Of a stretch of 64,000 nucleotides of DNA, positions 10,342 through 18,656 are shown piece after piece. The stretch is from Denticeps clupeoides. Lineage: Eukaryota > Chordata > Actinopteri > Clupeiformes > Denticipitidae. The stretch is taken from contig NC_041710.1 in the NCBI RefSeq assembly GCF_900700375.1, forward strand, positions 4,514,568 through 4,578,567, read 5' to 3'. Made by a program: the position numbers and the translations under genes. Positions within the stretch are counted from its first letter, which is position 1. The number at the start of each line of letters is the position of its first letter. Under the pieces are notes generated by a model, which had not been told where the DNA came from, made no database searches, and saw only the letters and a program-made list of their open reading frames with translations.

Positions 10342-10489
10342 GCTTTATGAAAAAGCCTTATCTCTAAAATTCAATTTTTCAGAAACACACAGGTTTATTA
10401 AACATTCATGTTGTAAACCTACTCTTAGAGTAAGATTGTTTCTAAAGTAAGAACTTCCAATAACGATTGAAGTTGCCCAAGTTGAGGTA

Positions 10490-10557
10490 ACCAGGATGGC
10501 TGAGAGGGTAAGGCGTTGGGCTTAATGGACTCATGGGTTCGATCCCCACTCTTGGTA
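10490..10557 (+). pseudogene. tRNA-Leu deletion pseudogene, unit copy 3
   Basis: Counterpart of 2101-2168. Confidence 0.65.
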
Positions 10558-10637
10558 GCTTAATGAAAAGCATTATCTTTGAAAACTCTCCAACTGAGAT
10601 AACTGTCAATTAACCAAATGTATATTTTAAGCCTAGT

Positions 10638-11291
10638 TTACTTTACTTTATTTAGCAGACGCTTTTATCCAAAGCGACTTACAATAGGAAGACACCAGCA
10701 ATTCTCGTTCGATTTCTATAGAATGTCGAGTTTACAAACTAAGAGCCCTGATAAGGCTTAGACTTGTCATTGAAGAGCATGCTCGGGGATTGTTGGGTGC
10801 TAGACTAAGAAAAATTATAATGTATTTATACATTTTGTATTTGTTTATTCAATGTGTACGCATGTGCGTGTGTAAGTGTTAGATTTGTCTGTAATATTTT
10901 TGGAATAAGAGGGTTTTCACCTTCTTCTTAAAAGTGGTGATAGTCTCGGCTAGTCGTGTGGAGGAGGGCAGGTTGTTCCACCAGCCAGGAACAACAACGG
11001 AGAACAGAGATGATTGGAATCGGAGACCCCGTGAAGAAGGAATTTTTAGTCTCCTTTCGTTTGCCGATCTGAGAGAGCGTGCAGGAGTGTAGCTAGGTAG
11101 TAGTGTGTTGATGTAGGAGGGCGCAGTTCCATTTACAGCCCTGTAGGCAAGCATCAAGGATTTGAACTCAATGCGAGCAGCTACCGGGAGCCAGTGGAGG
11201 GAGGTAAGAAGAGGTGTAACATGGGTGTATTTTGGCTGATTGAAAATGAGATGAGCTGCCATATTTTGGATCATCTGGAGTGGTTTTATGG
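10638..11291 (-). mobile_element. 5'-truncated L2-like LINE, unit copy 3
   Basis: Third copy of the 654-bp LINE 3' fragment, flanked by the same TAGT repeats. Confidence 0.8.
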
Positions 11292-11447
11292 TAGTCCTAC
11301 AGTACTCGTTTTTCTGAAGTGGGACTTTGAACAAACATCCTTTTTTTCTTGAAGACAACCCAAAATGCAGTTCTGCTATATTAAAACAGCTGCTGGAATA
11401 ACCCTGGGATGGCTGAGAGGTTGAGGTTAAAGGAAAGCAGGGAGCCA

Positions 11448-11530
11448 ACCAGGATGACCGAGCGGTTAAGGCGTTGGATGTAAGCTTCAATGGATGCATG
11501 TCTTTGTGGGTTTGAACTCCACTCCTGGTA
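11448..11530 (+). pseudogene. tRNA-Leu-like, altered anticodon loop, unit copy 3
   Basis: Counterpart of 3059-3141. Confidence 0.65.
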
Positions 11531-11813
11531 GACCAATGAAAAGGTTTCAACTTTAAAATTGAACAATCTTAAAATCACCTGGGTCAGTTTACCATACATA
11601 TTCTTTAAGCCCAGTTTTGGAGTAAGATTGTTTTTGATGGGGGAACTTCAATGAAGATCCTTTTTTCTATGTCTAGGATTTGGTTTAATACCCAAACAAG
11701 AACATTACCCAATATCTTGTGTCAAATAGGTCATATGGACCATGCTTGTGTTGTTAATCGTAAAAAGCTTTTGAATTTTTTTTTAAGCTGTGTAACAGAA
11801 CGTAGTGGCAGTA

Positions 11814-11896
11814 ACCAGGATGGCCGAGCGGTTAAGGCGTTGGACTTAAGATCCAATGGACGCATGTCTTCGTGGGTTCGAACCCCACTCCTGGTA
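11814..11896 (+). tRNA. tRNA-Leu(UAA), intact, unit copy 3
   Basis: Identical in the tRNA body to 3426-3508 and 7620-7702. The upstream T tract is a few bases shorter than in the other copies. Confidence 0.93.
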
Positions 11897-12196
11897 GCTT
11901 AATGAAAAACATTATCTTTGAAAACTCTCCAACTGAGATATCTGTCAATTAACCTCATATATATTTTAAGCCTAGTCCTAAATTAAGGGTTTTTCTGAAG
12001 TTAAGATCCAATTGATACATGAGTTTGAACTCATTTTCTTGGTAGCTCTATGATAAAGATTTATCTCTAAAATTAAACTTTTCAGAAACACACAGGTTTA
12101 TTTAACATTCATGTTGAAAACCTTCTCTTAGAGTAAGATTGTTTCTAAAGTAAGAACTTTAGAAACAATGGAGGAGAAGTTCTCCAACTGGTGATA

Positions 12197-12278
12197 GCCA
12201 GGATGGCTGAGGTGTTAAGCGTTGCCCTTAAGATCCAATGGACGTATGTCTCTGTGGGTTTGAGCCCCACTCCTGGCA
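12197..12278 (+). pseudogene. tRNA-Leu-like with G1-C72 acceptor, unit copy 3
   Basis: Counterpart of 3809-3890. Confidence 0.6.
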
Positions 12279-12509
12279 ACTTTGTGGAGAACGTTATATT
12301 TGATAACTCTCCATCTGAGATAATTGGCAATTAACCACATATGTATTTTAAGCCTAGTCCTACAGTACTCGTTTTTCTGAAACAGGACTTCGAACAAACA
12401 TCCTATTTTTCTCGAAGACTACCCAGAATGCAGTTCTGCTATATTAAAACACCTGCTGGAATAACCCCGGGATGGCTGAGAGGTTGAGTTAAAGGAAAGC
12501 AGGGAGCCA

Positions 12510-12592
12510 ACCAGGATGGCCGAGCGGTTAAGGCATTGGATATATGATTCAATGGATGCATGTCTTTGTGGGTTTGAACTCCACTCCTGGTA
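12510..12592 (+). pseudogene. Leu-bodied tRNA-like with UAU anticodon, unit copy 3
   Basis: Counterpart of 4122-4204 (loop TATATGA). Confidence 0.6.
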
Positions 12593-12877
12593 GACCAATG
12601 AAAAGGTTTAAACTTTAAATTTGAACAATCTTAACATCACCTGGGTCAGTTTACCATACATATTCTTTAAGCCCAGTTTTGGAGTAAGATTGTTTTTGAT
12701 GGGAGAACTTCAATGAAGATCCTTTTTTCTATGTTTGGATATGGTTTAATACCAAAATGAGAACATTACCCAATATCTTATGTCAAATAGGTCATATGGA
12801 CCATGCTTGTGTTGTTAATCGTAAACAGCTTTTGAAATAATTGTTTTAAAGATGTGTTACAGAACTTAGTGGCAGTA

Positions 12878-12952
12878 ACCACGATGGCTGAGAGGTTAAG
12901 GCATTGGACTTAAGATCCAATTGACACGTGGGTTCGAACCCCACTCCTGGTA
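12878..12952 (+). pseudogene. tRNA-Leu with shortened variable arm, unit copy 3
   Basis: Counterpart of 4490-4564. Confidence 0.65.
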
Positions 12953-13388
12953 GCTTTATGAAAAACATTATCTTTGAAAACTCTCCAACTGAGATATCTG
13001 TCAATTAACCACATATATATCTTAAGCCTAATCCTACAGTAAGCATTTTCTGGAGTTAAGATCCAATTGATACATGAGTTCGAATCCAATTTCTTGGTAT
13101 CTTTATGAAAAAGTCTTGTCTCTAAAATTCAACATTTCAGAAACGCACAGGTTTATTAAACATTCATGTTCTCACCCTAGTCCTACAGTAAGCATTTTTC
13201 TGAAAGGAGAACTTCAATGAAGATTACTTTATTTTTCAAGGACTAAGCCTTATCCATAAACGAGAACTTCACCCAATATCATGTGTCAGTGAGGTGGTGG
13301 AATGTGAGGAACATGCTTGTTTTGTTAATCTTAAACAGCTTTTGAAACCGTTTTTTTTTAAGCTTTTTCAAAGGAGCTAGGGGAGTTA

Positions 13389-13471
13389 ACCAGGATGGCC
13401 CAGAGTTTAAGGCGTTGGAATTAAGGTCCAATAGATGCATGTCTTTGTGGATTCAAATCCCACTCTTCGTA
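13389..13471 (+). pseudogene. tRNA-Leu pseudogene, unit copy 3
   Basis: Counterpart of 5001-5083. Confidence 0.6.
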
Positions 13472-13667
13472 GCTAAGATTGTTTTTGATGGGGGAACTTC
13501 AATGAAGATCCTTTTTTCTATGTCTAGGATTTGGTTTAATACCCAAACGAGAACATTACCCAATATCTTGTGTCAAATAGGTCATATGGACCATGCTTGT
13601 GTTGTTAATCGTAAAAAGCTTTTGAATTTTTTTTTTTTAAGCTGTGTAACAGAACGTAGTGGCAGTA

Positions 13668-13750
13668 ACCAGGATGGCCGAGCGGTTAAGGCGTTGGACT
13701 TAAGCTCCAATGGACGCATGTCTTCGTGGGTTCGAACCCCACTCCTGGTA
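13668..13750 (+). tRNA. tRNA-Leu(UAA), intact, A38C, unit copy 3
   Basis: Counterpart of 5281-5363 (loop CTTAAGC). All stems pair. Confidence 0.88.
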
Positions 13751-14190
13751 GCTTAATGAAAAACATTATCTTTGAAAACTCTCCAACTGAGATATCTTTC
13801 TATTAACCACATATATATTTTAAGCCTAGTCCTACAGTAAGCGTTTTTCTGAAGTTAAAATCAAATTGATACATGAGTTCGAACCCAGTTTCTTGGTATC
13901 TTTATGAAAAGGTCTTTTCTCTAAAATTCAACATTTCAGAAACGCACAGGTTTATTAAACATTCATGTTCTCACCCTAGTCCTACAGTAAACATTTTTCT
14001 GAAGGGAGAACTTCAATGAAGATTTCTTTATTTTTCAAGGACTAAGCCTTATCCATAAACGAGAACTTCACCCAATATCATGTGTCAATGAGGTGGTGGA
14101 ATGTGAGGAACATGCTTGTTTTGTTAATCTTAAACAGCTTGTGATACAGTTTTAAAAAAAATTCTGTTTTAAAGAAAAGAAGTGGAGTTG

Positions 14191-14273
14191 ACCAGGATGG
14201 CCGAGCGGTTAAGGCGTTGGACTTAAGATCCAATGGATGCATGTCTTCGTGGGTTCGAACCCCACTCCTGGTA
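14191..14273 (+). tRNA. tRNA-Leu(UAA), intact, downstream of the triplication
   Basis: Full pairing in all arms, loop CTTAAGA, variable arm GGATGCATGTC. It occupies the place taken by the degenerate 1608-type copy in the tandem units, but here the T arm is whole (GTGGG TTCGAAC CCCAC). It may show the ancestral state of that copy. The first T run is at 14336-14340. Confidence 0.92.
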
Positions 14274-14455
14274 GCTTAATGAAAAGCATTATCTTTGAAA
14301 ACTCACAAGATGGTCAATTATGGTATATATATGTATTTTTGCTGAGACCTAGAATAAGGGTATTTCTGATGGGGGAATTTCAATGAACATCCTTTTTTTT
14401 CTTGAGGACTATGCCGATTGCTGTTTTTCCTATATTAAAGTAACTCCTGGAATTA

Positions 14456-14531
14456 ACCAAGATGGCCTAGAGGTTGAGGCATTGGAGTTAAGATCCAATG
14501 GATGCATGGGTTTGAACTCAGTTTCTTGGTA
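14456..14531 (+). pseudogene. tRNA-Leu fragment with paired variant acceptor
   Basis: 76 nt. ACCAAGA pairs with TCTTGGT, but the variable arm is shortened and the loop is GTTAAGA. Not a normal tRNA. Confidence 0.6.
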
Positions 14532-14679
14532 GCTTTATGAAAAAGCCTTAACTCTAAAATTCAACTTTTCAGAAACACACAGGTTTATTAAACATTCATG
14601 TTGTAAACCTACTCTTAGAGTAAGAGTGTTTCTAAAGTAAGAACTTCCGATAATGATTGAAGTTGCCCAAGTTGAGGTA

Positions 14680-14762
14680 ACCAGGATGGCCGATAGGGTA
14701 AGTCGTTGGGCTTAAGGTCCAATGGACACATGTCTATGTGGATTCGATCCCCACTCCTGGTA
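14680..14762 (+). tRNA. tRNA-Leu(UAA), near-intact
   Basis: 83 nt with acceptor fully paired, loop CTTAAGG and anticodon TAA. The anticodon stem TTGGG/TCCAA has one G-U. The T stem GTGGA/CCCAC has one mismatch beside the loop. D loop is GATAGGG. It is more complete than its 68-nt relative at 2101, so it may be weakly functional or a young pseudogene. Confidence 0.55.
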
Positions 14763-15031
14763 GCCTAATGAATAACCTTACCTTTGAAAACTCATATGAT
14801 GGTCAATTAAACTTCTATATATTATCCAGGATGACTGAAAGGTTGGGGCATTGGAGTTAAGGTCCAGTTTCTTGATAGATTTATAAAAAAAGCCTTGAAA
14901 TTCAAAAAGCTTTGAAATTCAACATTTCAGAAATGCACAGGTTAAACATTCATGTTGTAAACCTATTCTTAGAGTAAGATTGTTTCTAAAGAAAAAACTT
15001 CAATGACAATTGACGTTGCTCCAGTAGCAGT

Positions 15032-15072
15032 AACCAGGATGGCCAAGAGGTTAAGGCATTGGACTTAAGATC
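15032..15072 (+). pseudogene. tRNA-Leu 5' half, truncated
   Basis: Acceptor 5' strand, D arm and anticodon loop (CTTAAGA) are present. The sequence then jumps into spacer, with no T arm. Confidence 0.65.
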
Positions 15073-15219
15073 ACCACTACTAAAGATTTATCTCTAAAAT
15101 TAAGCTTTTCAGAAACGCACAGGTTTATTTAACATTCATGTTGAAAACCTTCTCTTAGAGTACGATTGTTTCTAAAGTAAGAACTTCTATTGACGATTGA
15201 AGGTCTCCAACTGGTGGTA

Positions 15220-15301
15220 GCCAGGATGGCCGAGGTGTTAAGCGTTGCCCTTACGATCCAATGGGCGCATGTCTTTGTGGGTTTGAGCCCCACTCTAGGC
15301 A
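15220..15301 (+). pseudogene. tRNA-Leu-like pseudogene
   Basis: Relative of 3809-3890. The anticodon loop is CTTACGA and the acceptor is mispaired at its 3' end (TCTAGGC). Confidence 0.6.
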
Positions 15302-15532
15302 GCTTTATGAAAAACATTATCTTTGTAATTTCTCCAACTGAGATAATTGGCAATTAACCACATATATATTTTAAACCTAGTCCTACAGTACTCGTTTTTC
15401 TGAAATAGGACTTTGAACAAACATCCTATTTTTCTCGAAGACTACCCAGAATGCAGTTCTGCTATATTAAAACACCTGCTGGAATAACCCCGGGATGGCT
15501 GAGAGGTTGAGTTAAAGGAAAGCAGGGAGCCA

Positions 15533-15608
15533 ACCAGGATGGCTGAGCGGTTAAGATGCAAGATTCAATGGATGCATGTCTTTGTGGGGTTGAACTCCAC
15601 TCCCGGTA
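15533..15608 (+). pseudogene. tRNA-Leu-like pseudogene with deleted anticodon arm
   Basis: 76 nt. The acceptor is paired except for one change (TCCCGGT). The anticodon arm is shortened. Confidence 0.6.
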
Positions 15609-15884
15609 GACCAATGAAAAGGTTTCTACTTTAAAATTGAACAATCTTAACATCACCTGGGTCAGTTTACCATACATATTCTTTAAGCCCAGTTTTTGAG
15701 TAAGATTGTTTTTGACGGAGGAACTTCAATGAAGATCCTTTTTTCTATGTTAGGATTTGGTTTAATACCCAAACGAGAACATTACCCAATATCTTATGTC
15801 AAATAGGTCATATGGCCCATGCTTGTGTTGTTAATCGTAAAAAGCTTTTGAATTATTTAAGTGTAACAGAACACAGTGGCAGTA

Positions 15885-15967
15885 ACAAGGATGGCCGAGC
15901 GGTTAAGGTGTTGGACTTAAGCTCCAATGGACGCATGTCTTTGTGGGTTCGAACCCCACTCCTTGTA
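15885..15967 (+). tRNA. tRNA-Leu(UAA), intact with compensated acceptor pair
   Basis: 83 nt. The acceptor is ACAAGGA pairing perfectly with TCCTTGT: pair 3-70 is A-T where all other copies have C-G, changed on both strands. D, anticodon (loop CTTAAGC), variable and T arms are all intact, and discriminator A is present. The paired change suggests that structure was maintained after divergence, so I call it a likely functional gene. Confidence 0.8.
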
Positions 15968-16392
15968 GCTTAATGAAAAACATTATCTTTGAAAACTCTC
16001 CAACTGAGATATCTTTCAATTAACCACATATATATTTTAAGCCTAGTCCTAAATTAAGGGTTTTTCTGAAGTTAAGATCAAATTGATACATGAGTTCGAA
16101 CCCAGTTTCTTGGTATCTTTATGAAAAGGTCTTGTCTCTAAAATTCAACATTTCAGAAACGCACAGGTTTATTAAACATTCATGTTCTCACCCTAGTCCT
16201 ACAGTAAGCATTTTTCTGAAGGGAGAACTTCAATGAAGATTACTTTATTTTTCAAGGACTAAGCCTTATCCATAAACCAGAACTTCACCCAATATCATGT
16301 GTCAATGAGGTGGTGGAATGTGAGGAACATGCTTGCTTTGTTAATCTTAAACAGCTTTTGAAACCTTTTTTTTAAAGGAGCTAGGGGAGTTA

Positions 16393-16475
16393 ACCAGGAT
16401 GGCCGAGAGGTTAAGGCGTTGGACTTAAGATCCAATCGACGCATGTCTTCGTGGGTTCGAACCCCACTCTTGGTA
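16393..16475 (+). tRNA. tRNA-Leu(UAA), near-intact
   Basis: 83 nt. The acceptor ACCAGGA/TCTTGGT has one G-U wobble at pair 5-68. All other arms pair and the anticodon is TAA. The variable arm begins CGAC rather than GGAC. Confidence 0.8.
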
Positions 16476-16659
16476 GCTTAATGAAAAGCATTATCTTTGA
16501 AAACTCTCATCATGGTCAATTAAACTTATTTACAGATTTTTTTGCCTACGAGTAGAATAAGGTTATTTCTGATGGGGAAATATCAATGAACATCCTTTTT
16601 TTTTCTTGAGGACAATGCCGATTGCTGTTTTTCCTATATTAAAGTAACTCCTGGAATTA

Positions 16660-16735
16660 ACCAGGATGGCCGAGAGGTTGAGGCATTGGAGTTAAGATCC
16701 AATGGATGCATGGGTTTGAACTCAGTTTCTTGGTA
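16660..16735 (+). pseudogene. tRNA-Leu fragment
   Basis: 76 nt, same class as 14456-14531, with shortened variable arm and end TTCTTGGTA. Confidence 0.6.
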
Positions 16736-16883
16736 GCTCAATGAAAAAGCCTTATCTCTAAAATTCAACTTTTCAGAAACACATAGGTTTATTAAACACT
16801 CATGTTGTAAACCTACTCTTAGAGTAAGATTGTTTCTAAAGTAAGAACTTCCAATGACAATTGAAGGTGACCCAGTTGATATA

Positions 16884-16958
16884 ACCAGGATGGCAGAGAG
16901 TTTAAGATGTTGGACTTAAGATCCAAAGGACGCGTGGGTTCGAACCCCACTCCTGGTA
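16884..16958 (+). pseudogene. tRNA-Leu with shortened variable arm
   Basis: 75 nt. The acceptor pairs and the T arm is intact, but the D arm is altered (GGCAGAGAGTTTAAGAT) and the variable arm has lost about 8 nt. Confidence 0.6.
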
Positions 16959-17042
16959 GCGTTATGATAGCTTTTGAAACAATGTTTTTAGTGTCAGAAC
17001 AAGGTGATGCTGGTTTGCTATAGTTAGGCAGTTGGTTGAAGC

Positions 17043-17126
17043 AACCTGAATGGTTGAGTGGTTAAGATCTTGGATTTAAGATCAAATTGATGCATGTCTT
17101 TGTTGGTTCAAGTCCCTCGCCTGGGA
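17043..17126 (+). pseudogene. Old tRNA-Leu-like remnant
   Basis: Recognisable D arm (GGTTGAGTGGTTAAGAT), loop TTTAAGA and T region (GGTTCAAGTCCC), with acceptor ends badly decayed (ACCTGAA/CCTGGGA). Confidence 0.5.
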
Positions 17127-17181
17127 TTCATTTTAAAATTCAAAATTTTAGAAACGCACAGGGAAATATAGTAAAGCATTC

Positions 17182-17465
17182 AAGATGGCTGAGAGGATAA
17201 GGTGTTGAACTCAAGAACCGAGGAACTCATTTCTTTGTGGATTTACATTTACCTTTACAGCATTTATCAGACGCCCTTATCCAGAGCGACTTACAATCAG
17301 TAGTTACAGGGACAGTCCCCCCCCTGGAGCAACTTAGGGTTAAGTGTCTTGCTCAGGGACACGATGGAAGTAAGTGGGATTTGAACCTGGGTTTTCTGGT
17401 TCGTAGGTTCTGTGTTACCCACAAGGCTACTACCACCCTGTGGGGTTGGAACCCCACTCCTGGTA
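17182..17465 (+). pseudogene. tRNA-Leu remnant split by a SINE
   Basis: The 5' part (AAGATGGCTGAGAGGATAAGG to TTTGTGG, 17182-17240) and the 3' part (GTTGGAACCCCACTCCTGGTA, ending about 17465) are one decayed tRNA-Leu. They are separated by a SINE-1 copy. TTGTGG on the left and CTGTGG on the right are a probable target-site duplication. Confidence 0.6.
17241..17438 (-). mobile_element. SINE-1 inside a tRNA-Leu remnant
   Basis: Near full-length tRNA-derived SINE on the minus strand. The tail (ATTTACATTTACCTTTACAG) is at the left and the tRNA-like head (GGTGGTAGTAGCC type) at the right. Box B is AGGTTCAAATCCC in reverse complement. Confidence 0.85.
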
Positions 17466-17469
17466 GCTT

Positions 17470-18479
17470 TAAAAAGAAAAATGTCTTTACATTTTAAGTC
17501 AGAACCATGGACCATGAGAAATTCGTGCCAAAACGATTTGTATGCAGATGTCTGAATTCGCACCCGCATGTTGGTATTTGCATGGAAATTGCCCTGAAAC
17601 CTGAAAGGTCTGGAGAAGATCTGAATGGAGGAGTGGACCAAACATGGTCAAGAATTGGTAATTGTTTTTGAGCCAAGTACTAGGTTCTTTGTTTCTGTTG
17701 TATCAAATACATGTTTTCTGCAATAGTGCAAAATAATTCTTTTAAAATGATACTGTTGTCTGGATCTTTCTTTCTTAGATTCTGTCTTTCGCAGTTGAGG
17801 TGTCCCCTTGATGAAAATGACCAATGTCTGCATTCTTTGTAATGAAAAATTGAAGCGATTGTCATTGTGGGACACTGCAGCACAGCGCACGATGAAATAT
17901 GTCCTCTGCTTTTAACCATCACCCTTGGTGAGCAGTGGGCAGTCATGAGCAGTGTGTGGGGACGGTGATTTGCTCAAGGGGACATCAGTGGCAATGTGGC
18001 CACCACTGCCCCCACTGACTACACTTTGTAATGTGTAAAATCTGTAACAAACAGAAAACAAATGACATCAAATCTCACTGTTTTAAATAAAAGAACTAGT
18101 GGATAAACTATGATGACCGACAAATAAAATTCAGAACATGTGCTGCTCTGAACAGGGTGGTTGAAATGATTTAAAACACCCTTTAATGCGCAAGAAAAAA
18201 AAAAACAACCTTCCATATTATTGCGTAAAAAGTTGTATTTTCATATGCCCACCGTAGGGGAGAATATATTTTTTGTATATTTGTCATTTAGAAGACAATT
18301 AAAAGCGATAAATTATTTCGATTTATTTAGGGTCAACCCTGTATTGTCCACCAAGTAAGAATTACCAAAAAAATGTTGAAAATGTTTTTTTTACATTTTT
18401 TTTTATTGATTCGTTTTTTGTTCCTTTATGATAATTTCATCAGAATATTCGTGCTGCATGATCTGGTGACACCCTTTTC
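17470..18479. other. Intergenic DNA between tRNA cluster and ghrhr
   Basis: AT-rich, with no supported gene. It contains the truncated SINE-2 at 17860-18013. The open frames here have no recognisable product. Confidence 0.5.
17860..18013 (-). mobile_element. SINE-2, head truncated
   Basis: Minus-strand copy with GTCATTGTGGGACACTGCAG (tail side), the CAGTGGGCAGTCATGA and GTGTGTGGGGACGGTG blocks, and CACCACTGCCC (head side). Part of the head between these is missing. Confidence 0.75.
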
Positions 18480-18611
18480 TCCATCTCGCCACCCCGCCTT
18501 ACATAACGCGCCCAGACCGACGTGGACGGTCGCGGCCGCTCGGCGACGCCCGCTCCGCTCCACAGTCATGCGAAGTTCGATCCCCAACTTGGAGCGTTTG
18601 GGGATGCAGCC
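18480..18611 (+). promoter_or_regulatory. GC-rich region just upstream of ghrhr start
   Basis: Abrupt change from AT-rich DNA to CpG-rich sequence (ACGTGGACGGTCGCGGCCGC) directly before the ghrhr start codon. Probably 5' UTR and core promoter. No TATA box or transcription start can be fixed by eye. Confidence 0.35.
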
Positions 18612-18656
18612 ATGGACGCGTTTCTTCTGTGCGTCCATCTGACCTTCCTGGCGGCG
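18612..18656 (+). CDS. ghrhr: ghrhr exon 1 (signal peptide)
   Basis: [15 protein letters not shown], hydrophobic, followed by donor GTAAGT. Ends in phase 0. Confidence 0.75.

Larger units (their letters stand above)
1345..14140 (+). repeat. Three tandem copies of a 4.19-kb tRNA-Leu unit
   Basis: Direct comparison shows the same sequence returning every 4,194-4,196 bases: the segment at 1608 recurs at 5802 and 9997, that at 3426 at 7620 and 11814, and that at 5281 at 9476 and 13668. Copies are roughly 1,345-5,538, 5,539-9,733 and 9,734-13,925, with a partial extension to about 14,140. I see only scattered single-base and homopolymer-length differences, so the duplications are recent or are kept alike by gene conversion. 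Each unit holds two intact tRNA-Leu genes, about eight degenerate ones and one LINE fragment. Near-identity also means an assembly error in copy number cannot be excluded. Confidence 0.9.

Noticed and set aside
1-17000. CRISPR-like or satellite array
   Set aside because: The repeated elements are tRNA-Leu genes with cloverleaf pairing and variable spacers of 200-400 bp in a vertebrate genome. They are not short identical repeats.
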